Shown: positions 35,600 to 45,095, numbered from the stretch's first letter. The stretch: 64,000 bases of DNA from Cryptomeria japonica (GCF_030272615.1 NC_081413.1:720511367-720575366), one strand, 5' to 3'. Numbers and translations: made by a program. Notes: a model not told the origin generated them from the sequence alone.

Positions 35600-38500
35600 T
35601 CAACCTTGTAACTGTATGGTTACAATTTGAAAAATATCCGCCAAAACCAAATTTATGCTGTCCATAAACTTCTTACTATCTTTTATTGCTGCCTCTGTTC
35701 TTTGAACTATACTGGTGAGGTGCTGCATATGCTCTGCCGGTGTTTTCTGTCCTTGTATTAATACCTCATATATTTCCTTCCTCAAGGATGCTAGATAGTC
35801 CAGTCTTGGACTTAGTCTTTGTCTCAGATTCTTAGCCTTGTTTATTATTGTTTCCTTTTCTCTTTCTAACTTAAGTAATTCATCCTCAAAACTTGTTATC
35901 TTTTGCTCAAAAACTGATAATGTATCAGCTGAGTTAACAAAACTATCAACAAGTTTATTGATTTCATCCCATACCTTGCTCATTTTCTTATCTATGTCAA
36001 CTGTTAGGAAGTTTGTCTTACAAATGTCTCTGTATAGAGTTTTTAATTCCTTCAATGAGTTGCATAGTTCTGGCAGAATTGTGTCAAATTCCCTAGTACA
36101 CTTCTTCATTTGGTCCTCAAAGATTTTTTTTTTTTTTTTTTCTAATTTCTCTTTGAATGCCTTTTCCTATAATTGCTCAACTGTCACTGTGTTGTCAGTA
36201 ATGTACTTAGACAAAGTGTCGAGTTGGCTGAAAGAATCCTTATTATCTATGTTATAGTTTGGAGCTATCATTTTCAAAACTGGGATTGTGTCATCTATAG
36301 CTTTATAGGCTTGTGAACTACAATCTGTTATTTTCTTAATAGAGTCCAAAAGAATTTCAGTTACATTTGTTGATTTGTAACCTGCTGAGGAGGAACCAAC
36401 ATTCTGAATTCCGCTAGTGGAGGAAGTAACCATGCTTATAGTGACCTCTGGTAAGTCAGTCTATGTTTCCATTTCCTTAAGCAAGGGTTTTTGTTTCTCT
36501 CTTGTTGCCAGTGGCACTGTTTCTACATGAACCTGTTCCTGTTCTGGAGCCTGTTGCTCTGTTTGTTAATTTGTTTCAGTCTCTGTCTGAGTCTCTACCT
36601 GTTGATCTCTGCTATCATCTGCCGGTTTCTCTGTGTCATCAATTTTGTTAGTTAGCGGTGGCTCACTAGCCATGTCAGTCTTACTGGTTGAGTCCTTGTC
36701 TACCACAATGTTGACCTTTTGAGTATCAACATCTACTGTGTATAGTAATTCTGAATTAGGATCGGTATCCTCTATATCCATACTCTCATCTGCCGGTTGA
36801 TCTTCAGTTGTTGTTACCAGTGGAGTAGTCAGAGATGGTGGGGATAATTTATCCTTTATTTTGATGCTAGGCGGTCCACCAACCTTTCCTTTACCCTTAT
36901 CTTTGTCCTTTTGATAGACTTTGATAGGCTTGGGGTTCCTATACTCTTCCTGCTTTTCTTTCTCCACAAGGAATATATCCCATGCATTTTCTATATCTCA
37001 TGTTACCTCTTTTACTCTTCCTACCATGAGTGCAATATGCTAGTGTGTAGTAGAGAATACTGACCGGTTGGCTTCTGCAATTAAGTCATCTATCTCCTTT
37101 GGTGAGTTTACTGGGTAAACAACAAGTAATTTTTCAACTTTTATCTTTTTATCAAGCTCTACATTAACTTGTCTCCTTGCTTTCAGTCTTTTATATAGAT
37201 CATTTGGTAGTTCATCTACAACTTCCAATAGGAACTTCTTATACATATCCAAGTGTAAAATAACATTGTTCTCCACTTATTCTTTATCATCTGCTGATAG
37301 TGTATCATATAATTTTTCTATGTTCTTGAGTTTTCCTTCCTCCGTGATTTCATTCAGTAATACATCAATTGGGGCAATGTTTTGTTGAGTCCTTTTCCTC
37401 TTAGGTGTTAGCTTTTTCTTTGGGGTTGTCTTCTTTACCAGAGACCTCACAGCCTATTGTTTTTGTCTAGTCCTTCTAGGCGAGGGTGTGGATGCCAATG
37501 AAGGACCCCTTTTCCTTACAACTCTTTTGAATGCTGCAGGCATATCACTTTCATAAGAAGTGGCTACTAGTGATAGGTGAGTTTTAGGTTGTAATGCTTC
37601 CAACTCATCTTCAATGATACCAGTTTATTTTAGTACATCTTCTTTGATGGCTTTTGCCTGCCTTGACCCTCTTCTCACAATTGCTTCAACCTTCTTTACT
37701 CTCTTCTTAGTTTGAATTTGGCTTTCAATGGTCTCAACACTACCAAATACTTCTTCCTTGGGTTCCTTAGGTGCTTCCAGAAGGGCTTTTGCATAAGTTT
37801 CAATGATGTGATCATTGGTCTCATAGCCCATTTTAGTAACCCAAATTATTCTTGGGATCATTGCTTCCATCCAGATCTCATCCTTTTTAATTACAAAGCA
37901 TATATCATCCTTATATTTGTTAATAATTTTCTGTGACAGTCTGATTCTTTTGTTCATTCTGGCCTTTAGTGCTTGAAAGTATTCACTGATATTCTTTTCC
38001 TTGTTTTCACCCATGTTGTTGAATAGGTCTGATAACTGTTTCCCTACTGGTATGTCAAATCCAAGGCTCTTGTTGCCTATACCGGGAACCTGTTTGGTTA
38101 TGTGTAGCATTAAGCATACAAGTAAGTTACCAAATCTAAAAGTCCCTTTCTTATCCTTCTTGATTTTCGCTAAATTATCAATCCATCCTTTAGCCATTCA
38201 CATACATCAATTTTCACATTGTCCTTAACCATGTCATGAGCACTCTTTATGCATAAACTTGAAACTGAGTTAAGTCTATTTGCATGAGTTGCTTTGGTAC
38301 CTAGAATCATGCTAATGAATCTCAAATTTGTATCAGTTACATCATTAACTCTCAATGATCTTTTGTTAGATGTTGCACCGGTTAAGTTTGTTACCAGGTC
38401 ATTCGAGACCTTCTTTGTTTTGTCTGGTCTGTTATCGGTGGAAGGTAACCCTGTTATAGCTTTCACAACTTCCTTTGTAATTTTGTGAACTGAATCAAGC

Positions 38501-38889
38501 CAAAAGAATGTACCGTGCACTCTACTCAATACTATCCTAATAACATCCTTAGGAAAGTCCAAAATACTAAGGATCTTAGTGAATCCTAGGGTTTCAACAA
38601 TTTTATGTTTAGGCTTCACATTTCCGGAATTATCACATATAACAGTTTTATACATGTTTTTAATTTCTTCATCTCCTAGTTCTTCTACGTGGCAATGGAT
38701 GTACATTCTGGGGTCTTCTGCAAATACAACTCCTTTGGGAATTTGGGAGAATGCACCAACATTGTCATCCTTTTTAGCTATCTCGGGAACTAGCTGGAAC
38801 ACGGGCCTAGGGCGTTTGATTACCTCGACTACAGTAGGGTTTGCTATGAATTCAAGTGCATAAGAAGATGCCATGATTATAAATACCAT
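35600..38889 (-). pseudogene. Element N second ORF, about 1090 codons, unknown function, broken
   Basis: Minus-strand frames 38170-38889, 37625-38197, 37040-37276, 36566-36967, 36167-36433 and 35600-36109 follow each other and look like one protein broken by stops and frameshifts. The best start is MASSYALEF at 38874. The first 400 residues are globular in composition, with words such as GTFFWLDSVHKITKEVV, TDTNLRFISMILG and TFRFGNLLVCLMLHI. A Lys/Arg-rich linker (37400-37700) and an acidic Ser/Thr-rich low-complexity part (36566-36967) follow. The C-terminus is charged and helical with a coiled-coil look (35600-36109). I do not recognise the family; it recalls uncharacterised plant transposon proteins. 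Its place before the polypurine tract is that of the env-like ORF of Sireviruses, but no signal peptide or membrane segment is seen. Confidence 0.65.
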
Positions 38890-39017
38890 TATCTGCCTTT
38901 GGAAAGATTGAATGCTGAAATCCTTTGCTTCTTTTCTTGAAATGCCTTAGCTCTGGAGATTTCGCGCTCTTTGAATGTTTGAATGCTCGGTGAAGTGAAA
39001 TGGAGCCAAAACCAATG

Positions 39018-39024
39018 ATTTATA
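39018..39024 (-). promoter_or_regulatory. Possible internal TATA box before the element N second ORF
   Basis: The minus strand reads attataaatca, about 145 bases upstream of the ATG at 38874 and inside the 330-base gap after the Gag-like ORF. The gap has no open frame in phase with either ORF, so the second ORF would need its own transcript or splicing. One TATA word in AT-rich DNA is weak evidence. Confidence 0.3.
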
Positions 39025-39216
39025 ATGTCAATTCGCCAACTACCACATTTAATGCATGCCAGTTAAGTAATCACTTAACTTTGCTTGCCGGTATAGAAAT
39101 AATTTCTACCTTTACCATCAACCGAGGGAATAATAGCATATGTCTCATTTGATTGCCAATTTCTCAAGGAAACTTCTTCAATTTGATGACGAGCTTCTTG
39201 CCGGTGGAGCACTACT

Positions 39217-40341
39217 CTATTCTTCCAGTGGAGTGTTGATTGGTTCTACTGGTGGAGGAGTATTTTCAACATTATTTAGGTCTAACTTTCTAATCCATTG
39301 TTTTGAGAATTCTTGCTTAACCTCATCAACTTTTTCTTTTCCTTTCAAACTAGAACTTTTGTTGTCTGCCGGTGATCCTTTACTTCTGCAAAATTTTGCA
39401 ATATGCCCAATTTTGTTACATGCATAGCAAGTCACATTATTCTTCTGAATATCTTTCCCATAACCTATGCTAGTTTGTGTTCTACATTGATTAAATAGGT
39501 GTCCAAATCTTCCACAAACATAACATCTCACATTCATTCTGCAATTTTCAGAGTTATGACCAATTTTGTTGCATTTTGAACATTGACCGGTGGGTGTATT
39601 TGTATTCTGATAATTTCTAGATCTACATTGATTTGTTCTATGACCATACTTATTACAGTTAAAGCATTTTCCATTGAATTTATAAGCATTAGGTTGTCTT
39701 ACCAATTTGCTATGATTCTGTGTGTTTGCAGTACCGAAGCTTTCACCAACTTCAAAGCCAATTCCACAAGTGTCACCTTTAGGTTTTTGATTCTTCACCA
39801 AGTTACCAAGTTCTTCTGAGATTTTCTTGAATTTTTCTTTGTGTTGATTTGCAACATCTAGTTCTCCTTCTAAGATCTCTTTTTGTCTCATCAGTTCATT
39901 GGAGTCATTCTGTGTGTGCATCAGATCTGTCTTTAACAAATCATTTTCATAGCTGAGTCTGGTGTTCTCATTTGCTGCATCACTTAGTCTTCTGGTCAAA
40001 TCTTCTTCATTCTTCTTTCTATCTTCAATTTCTTTACAAAATCTCATAGTCATATCCTGCATCTCATTCCTTGTTGTCATGTTCTCTTGTTTTAGCTTGC
40101 ATATCTGCTCATTAAGAGTTTCTTTTTCATCATCCTCAATTTGCATCTTTTCACAGAGTTCTCTTCTCTTATTTCTTGCAATGGTAAGATTTTCTTGAAG
40201 TGCTTGAATAATTTCCTGAGCTGCCTTTAGATCATCTTCAAGTTTCATATTTTTCAATTTTTCTGTATCAAAGTCTGAGAGAGCTGCTTCTAATTGCTTC
40301 ATCAAGTTTTCCATGTCTACCAGTGTCAAGATCTTCCTCAA
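39217..40341 (-). CDS. Element N Gag-like protein: coiled coil plus four zinc knuckles
   Basis: An intact frame of 374 codons. MENLMKQLEA at 40314 is the better start because it sits where the gag ATG sits in the related copia after the shared leader. Residues 1-180 are Lys/Glu-rich heptad-type sequence, a long coiled coil. Four CCHC knuckles follow, all with spacing 2-4-4: CFNCNKYGHRTNQC, CSKCNKIGHNSENC, CYVCGRFGHLFNQC and CYACNKIGHIAKFC. A basic tail closes the protein. The usual copia Gag N-terminal domain, visible in the copia at 54257, is absent. Binding and packaging of element RNA is the likely job by family; the coiled coil may replace capsid contacts. This is the only retroelement ORF in the region that is still open over its full length. 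Confidence 0.85.
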   Translation of the reverse strand: MRKILTLVDMENLMKQLEAALSDFDTEKLKNMKLEDDLKAAQEIIQALQENLTIARNKRRELCEKMQIEDDEKETLNEQICKLKQENMTTRNEMQDMTMRFCKEIEDRKKNEEDLTRRLSDAANENTRLSYENDLLKTDLMHTQNDSNELMRQKEILEGELDVANQHKEKFKKISEELGNLVKNQKPKGDTCGIGFEVGESFGTANTQNHSKLVRQPNAYKFNGKCFNCNKYGHRTNQCRSRNYQNTNTPTGQCSKCNKIGHNSENCRMNVRCYVCGRFGHLFNQCRTQTSIGYGKDIQKNNVTCYACNKIGHIAKFCRSKGSPADNKSSSLKGKEKVDEVKQEFSKQWIRKLDLNNVENTPPPVEPINTPLEE

Positions 40342-40370
40342 GCTGTTAGGCTTCTAAAAATAGAGGACCA

Positions 40371-40383
40371 GGCTCTGATACCA
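40371..40383 (-). promoter_or_regulatory. Primer binding site for initiator Met tRNA (element N)
   Basis: The minus strand reads TGGTATCAGAGCC with the two-base spacer at before it, then TGTTAG on the plus strand as the LTR edge (40386). The spacing is the same as in the copia at 54186-54200. Confidence 0.9.
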
Positions 40384-40402
40384 ATTGTTAGTTCTGATAA
40401 CT

Positions 40403-41017
40403 CCACAACAAAATGGGATAGCAAATTTAATGAAATAGAACAATTGTTGAAGCTTCTAGAACCATGTTGATTCATGATGAAGCACCAAAAATGTTTTGGA
40501 GAGAAGAAGTTAGCACTATTGTCTACACTTTGAATCGTGTACTTGTCAATAGAGGTAACAACAAAACACCTTATAAATTATTGCATGGCAAGACTCCTAA
40601 TGTAAGTTACTTTAAACTTTTTGGGAGTATATGTTTCATTAGACGTGATGATTACACTGGAAAATTTGATGCAAAGTATGATGAAGGTTATTTTCTTAGT
40701 TACTCTACAAAGAGTAAGGCTTTGAAATGTTATAACAAGAGAACAAAAAGGATCATTGAGAGTGCAAATGTGAAGGTAAATGAACTCTCTGAGAAATCTG
40801 ATAAGACCAGCAGATCTGAACTTGAGAAAGATGAAGAAAAACTTGTGTTCATTGAACTGGAAGTACAAAAGAATGATGAGAAAGAAAATGTAGAAATAGG
40901 TGCTCAACTGGTAAATGAAGAGAATGATGAAGAAGATGAAGAACATGAAGTAGAAGACACAACAATGGAACTAGTAATACCAAGATATGTCATACTGAAT
41001 CATTTAGAAGAACAAAT
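40403..41017 (+). pseudogene. Host copia integrase C-terminal part
   Basis: The piece starts with the integrase word PQQNG (about 40407), has a small frame change, then runs open from 40464 as MLIHDEAPKMFWREEV, KTPYKLLHGKTPNVSYFKLFG, EGYFLSYSTKSKALKCYNKR and an acidic linker ending VIPRYVILNHLEEQII. The copia at 56200-56750 has the same order. The frame is cut at 41017 by the Tat-like element and resumes at 52285; the 5-base caaat occurs on both sides. The left edge at 40403 is a deletion joint with element N. Confidence 0.85.
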
Positions 41018-41795
41018 TATTTATGGTGAAAATGGATAACAACAACATTGAAAGACTAAATGAATTCAACCACCTAGCCTAACAACAACAAAGATCCACC
41101 ATAACATATGAAGATTACCTAAGACAATGCAAATCAAATGAAATCACAAAGATTATACCATCACATGTCCAATAGGGTTTGAACCTCCATTCTTCCTATC
41201 TCCATTGATCTTGCTTGATATATTTGCTCTCAGATTTTATATGTGCACAAGAGCTCAACAAAGAATGGAAATGTGGTTGCAAGTAGGCTTGATTGCATAT
41301 GCAAGTTCGAAAGCGTAGTCGGGGCTGAATGCATAGTGAGTGAGGGTTTGATAATGAAGGAAGCATCTCCTTATATAGAAGACACTATATGAAATGGAGG
41401 GATAAGATTGAGAGGTGTAAAAGAGGTCGGCTATGATTAGAGGGTAGGTAAAAGAAATAATAAAATAATAAGAGGGGTAGGTAGTGTAGGAATTAAGAGA
41501 TGAATGACATGTGTCATGGGTAGAAAAGGCTAATGAATTAATTAAATAAATAAAGATTCATTTAATTAATAGAAGAAGTGGGATCAATTAAATAAATAAG
41601 ATATTTATTTAATTTAGAAAAAGAGATAATTTAAATAAATAAAAGTATTTATTTAAATGAGAAATAAGGATAGAAGAGGATAAATGAATGAATTAAATAA
41701 ATAAAGATTTATTTAATTAATAGAAGAATTAGGCTAAAATAATTAAATAAATAAAATATTTATTTAATTAGACTGGACAATTTTAGGTGTCTACA
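41018..41795 (-). repeat. 3' LTR of element T
   Basis: The inner end is GGTGTCTACA on the plus strand (TGTAGACACC on the minus), next to the polypurine tract ttttgcccctctttgag (41796-41812). The outer end tatttatgg corresponds to TGTATATGG in the partner LTR. Minus-strand TATA tctatataagg is at 41370-41378. Confidence 0.92.
41525..41770. repeat. Array of AT-rich palindromes in the U3 of element T
   Basis: At least four consecutive inverted repeats with 12- to 13-base arms occur, for example AATTAAATAAAT with ATTTATTTAATT around aaag, and TTTAAATAAATA with TATTTATTTAAA around aaag. The arms differ between units but pair within each unit. The same array is at 52025-52250 in the other LTR. Confidence 0.85.
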
Positions 41796-42150
41796 TTTTG
41801 CCCCTCTTTGAGACAATGCGGCTTGTCGTGTTGTTTCAAAGAAAATAAGATGAACTGATACAAAGTTGCCCCAAGATGGGAATGATATGCCCCCTTGAGA
41901 GATTGGATGAAAATGTCTAAAAATATCACAGACAATCTCTCGATAAGAGAGAAATGCTAGAAAGGAATGAGAAGATAGGATAGAGTGACAGAGTCATAGG
42001 ATAAAGAAAACTGACTCGGGAAACGAGGGCTAGGGCTAGGGCTAGGGTAGTCTATAAGATAGACCACAAGGGGAATACATCCTCATTGTCATCCACACAT
42101 CCAAGAGATTAGAGTGTAGAGAGAGAATAGAGTAGCAACAGTTAGCAGTG

Positions 42151-43304
42151 ATGGCTTTGGTTCACAGATTCGATCGCGTTTGCCGATTTCAAAGGCTAGT
42201 AGATGTAGGAGAGCTGGTAAGTACCACAAAACCTCCTTGTACTTTGTCACAATAAATATTGTCATAAATGCGTCATAGGTAGCACAATAAATGCATTTAG
42301 GTATGTCAAAAAAGGTCAAAAAATGCTTAGGCGTGTCTATGTTTGTGCTAGGCACATTTGTGCAATATGTAAGCGCGTTTATGTCTTCTAAGCCAAATTG
42401 GCAGTTCTGTGATGAACATACGCTGTCGATTGGATAAGCTGCTGAGAGGATACACTCAAGCAGGTCCTCTAGGGAAGACTAGGATAGATCGAGGCACTTT
42501 GTGATGAAAAATGAGTACCAAGACATAGTACTTTGTGATGAACATGGAGTACTAATATGAGCAGCACTTTGTGATGAACAGTGAGTTCAAATGTAAGCAT
42601 CACTTTGTGATGAACAGGGAGTGCAAAAACACGTAGTACTTTGTGATGAACAAGGAGTACCACTAGGATAAATAGCAACACTTTGTGATGAACAATGAGT
42701 GTCACTAGAATAGAAGCAACACTTTGTGATGAATAGTGAGTGTCACTTTGACTGACACAGCTGATTTGCTTGACTGCAGGAGTACCTAACTATGTTAGAG
42801 TCACGGGAGAGATTCCCATCGACTCAGAGGTTATGACCAGAGTTGACATTTGAGGACAGAGCTGCGATTGAGGTTATGGGTTTGCAATATATTCTATGTG
42901 TGCCTGAGTTTCAGGCGAACATGGGTTTGCTGACTGCATTAGCTAAGAGATGGCATTCTAAGACATGCACATTCCATTTGCCAATAGGTGAGATGACAGT
43001 CACCTTAGAGGATGTGTACAGGATACTGAGGATACCGATCGATGGGGAGTTAGTTCCTTATGATCGAGACGGAGACAGGAATGCTTTGAGATGAGTATTT
43101 CAGGATCCCAGACTGGAGATGAGGGCTGGACACGTGGCTTGGGATACCATGACACGGACAGGATTAACACTACTAGCAGTGTTGGCAGGAGTTATTAGTG
43201 GGTTCTTCTGTCCAGATAGGGCGACACGAGGATTGGTTGTAGCCATATGTATTTTGACATCATTGTATCATGACACTTATGATTTTGATATATATATGAG
43301 ATGA
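42151..43304 (+). pseudogene. Antisense plant mobile domain (PMD) ORF within element T, spliced, with stops
   Basis: Antisense to element T. Exon 1 (42151-42216) encodes MALVHRFDRVCRFQRLVDVG and ends at a good donor (ctg|gtaagt). An intron (42217-42779) ends at gactgcag. Exon 2 (42780-43304) keeps phase and encodes TFEDRAAIEVMGLQYILCVP, LTALAKRWHSKTCTFHLP, EMTVTLEDVYRILRIPIDGE and GHVAWDTMT, the N-terminal half of the plant mobile domain family found in MAIN-type plant proteins and in transposons. In-frame stops at 42834 and 43092 are TGA where Arg is expected, and the frame ends at 43304 well short of a full domain. Antisense extra ORFs between pol and 3' LTR are known in the Tat lineage. 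Expression would come from a promoter left of 42150; none is obvious. Confidence 0.78.
42495..42745 (+). repeat. Array of seven hairpin repeats (actttgtgatgaac) in the PMD intron
   Basis: The core actttgtgatgaac starts near 42495, 42529, 42565, 42601, 42637, 42679 and 42720, spaced 34-42 bases. In most units the flanks pair: GTACT with AGTAC in units 2 and 5, ACACT with AGTGT in units 6 and 7, and CACT with AGTG in unit 4. An inner TGT/ACA closes around gatga. The flanking letters change together, so the pairing, not the sequence, is kept. The minus-strand open frame here (repeated VHHKVL) is a by-product. Confidence 0.82.
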
Positions 43305-44640
43305 TTCATCCTTGTGGCAGCTATATGCATGTGTACCTATGTGATGTATGTTTCTATGTGGTGCTTATGATATGGATGCAAATATGTACATAATGAAATG
43401 CAATATTTTTGTTCTTTTATGTTTTATATGTTATGCCAATGCAAATATGAATGTATGAAATGCAAATGAATATGATAATGTAAATGATTATTTACATGAT
43501 GAAAATGTAAAATGTGCTAATATGTGTTGTGTGCAGGATATGGTGCAATTGTGATATCTATATGTATGTATGAAATGCTAACATGTGATAATGCAAGTGC
43601 AACTACATGAAATGCAAATATTTTTGGTGTGTCATTATACTCAGTCATGTGATAGCGGGCTACACGGACTTAAGAAGAACGATGGAAGTCAATCAAGAAA
43701 GGGGGATGAAAGATAGAAGATATGAAAGTGAAAAAGCTTCTTGTGCATTATCATCATTGAGATTTATTATGGAAGTAGGTTATGACAATCGAGGCATATG
43801 TTTGACCCAAATAGTCATTGTACCTGTTGGCATGGAGATAAGACAGTCACAAACAAGGAATGACCCAGTTCATAGTAGACTCACAACGTCCTCATATACT
43901 TGGACAAGTCATAGCATTACTAAGAGACAATCCGCATACAACAAATAAAATAGGTGACAATACCCCATCCTCGCCTTTCCAGTCAAAGACATCCTAGAGA
44001 TAGAATCTCTAGTCAGAGACATCCTGGAAAAGCTAAAAGACATGTCACCAAAAGATAAAATCAAAAGAAAACCAAGACTTGACACAAACATTCACTGTAG
44101 TCCTCAAATTTAGTGTCTCTTGTCACTTGTATAAGTCGTATTTGATTGTGGTCACAATGTTTACTTTCACAAAAATGATAGATAGCACTGAACCATAATG
44201 TTGTCTGAGTTTGTTGAAAGATTTGATTTGTTGAAGCCCATTGTTGCTGCTGTGTCTCATCTAAAACTGATTGAATCCATGAAACTGATACTTTATTGTG
44301 GAGAAGATGAAACTTTATTGTGATACAAATGTTAATTTATTGTGGATTTGTGCACGGATAGACTGAAGAAGAGTGGAATAAACTATACTCCTCGAAACAT
44401 GTGATGTTCTTAGTTTCACACCCATTTCTAGACATAGGATTTGCCTTAGCCACAGATAGGAGCTGATTTATTATGGATTGAAACGAGCGAAAAGGAATGT
44501 TTATTATGAATGGCTAACCAATCTTGGGTAGATCAATAACAAGCCATGATGGGAATGGGTAAGTTTATTATGAATGGATAGGATGTGAGTGTGTGCAAAG
44601 TGAAAGGATGAAATGGAATCCTGAAGGAGGGAGGAGCAAT
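43305..44640. other. Element T 3' region, no gene recognised
   Basis: 43320-43640 is AT-rich with repeated atgcaaatatgaa-type words. 43650-44640 has only short open frames on both strands and no motif I know. It lies between the antisense PMD ORF and the hairpin block of element T. Confidence 0.6.
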
Positions 44641-44652
44641 GTCTCTACACAT

Positions 44653-44797
44653 GGCGCCGGTGACCCAGTTTTCACCAATGTACTTGCCGAGGGAGCCACC
44701 GAAGTGGTTTTCACCATTGGACGGAATGTTTTTCTTTACTTTTTTTAATTTTTTAATTTTTTTGTGTCACAAGGTGCCTGTTTGCTAGGTTTTCACC
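44653..44797 (-). repeat. Three copies of the GGTG-AAAA hairpin motif in element T
   Basis: On the minus strand, unit 1 (44773-44797) has outer stem GGTG/CACC, AAAA, and inner CCTA/CAGG around gcaaa. Unit 2 (44692-44715) has GGTG/CTCC and inner CCAC/GTGG around ttcg, a stable UUCG-type tetraloop in RNA. Unit 3 (44653-44676) has GGTG/CGCC and inner CTGG/CCGG around gtca. An A-rich tract lies between units 1 and 2. The block starts about 60 bases after the integrase stop, in the same relative place as the pair at 3859-3925 in element A. Confidence 0.75.
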
Positions 44798-44858
44798 AAG
44801 TAACAATTTTTTTATTTTATGATTTTTTTGTATTTTTAAATTAGGATACTTTGAAGAG

Positions 44859-45095
44859 TTATGTGTTAAACCTGTAAAGGTGCATGCTATTGATAGGACC
44901 CTCCAAAGGTTCACCCTCTGTGGTTGAGAGATGATATGCACCAGATCCATATGCTACTGTGATGATGTAAGGACCAAGCTAGTTTGGTTCGAACTTGCCC
45001 TTCTCTTTGTCTTGTTGATTTATAGGATTTTCTTTGAGAACTAAGTCACCCACCTCAAATGTGTGAGGCTTTACCTTGTGATTGTAGTTGCATTG
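44859..45095 (-). pseudogene. Element T integrase C-terminal domain
   Basis: The minus strand reads HTFEVGDLVLKENPINQQDK, GKFEPN, a stop, LGPYIITVAYGSGAYHLST and EGEPLEGPINSMHLYRF, ending at TAA (44859-44861). This is the last module of Tat-type integrases. The catalytic core and zinc finger that should precede it are missing. Upstream sequence in this frame is unrelated, so an internal deletion or replacement joins it to the Ser-rich frame at 45055-45996. Confidence 0.82.

Larger units (their letters stand above)
34595..40390 (-). mobile_element. Element N: pol-less copia derivative with two ORFs
   Basis: On the minus strand the element has a primer site (40371-40383), a Gag-like ORF (39217-40341), a second long broken ORF (35600-38889), polypurine tracts (35380-35560) and a 3' LTR (34595-35379). 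It has no protease, integrase, RT or RNase H in any frame. The primer site, the leader after it (cctaacagcttgaggaagat near 40330), the polypurine tract and the LTR tip match those of the full copia at 52744-60119. The 5' LTR is gone except for a TGTTAG remnant at 40386. It is therefore a non-autonomous element that must have used enzymes from a relative. Confidence 0.8.

Noticed and set aside
39217-40341. Element N ORF1 as a cellular zinc-knuckle protein gene
   Set aside because: It lies directly behind a tRNA primer site and copia leader and shares the element's polypurine tract and LTR context.
42024-42050. Telomere-like repeat (agggct words)
   Set aside because: Only about three copies of a six-base unit that is not the plant telomere heptamer.
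42469-42705. Minus-strand ORF with repeated VHHKVL words as a repeat protein
   Set aside because: The unit length varies between 34 and 42 bases and so does not keep frame in general; the conserved feature is arm pairing, not peptide.
44653-44797. Rho-independent terminators
   Set aside because: The hairpins resemble none functionally: this is a plant nuclear retroelement, and no T run follows in the right place for each unit.
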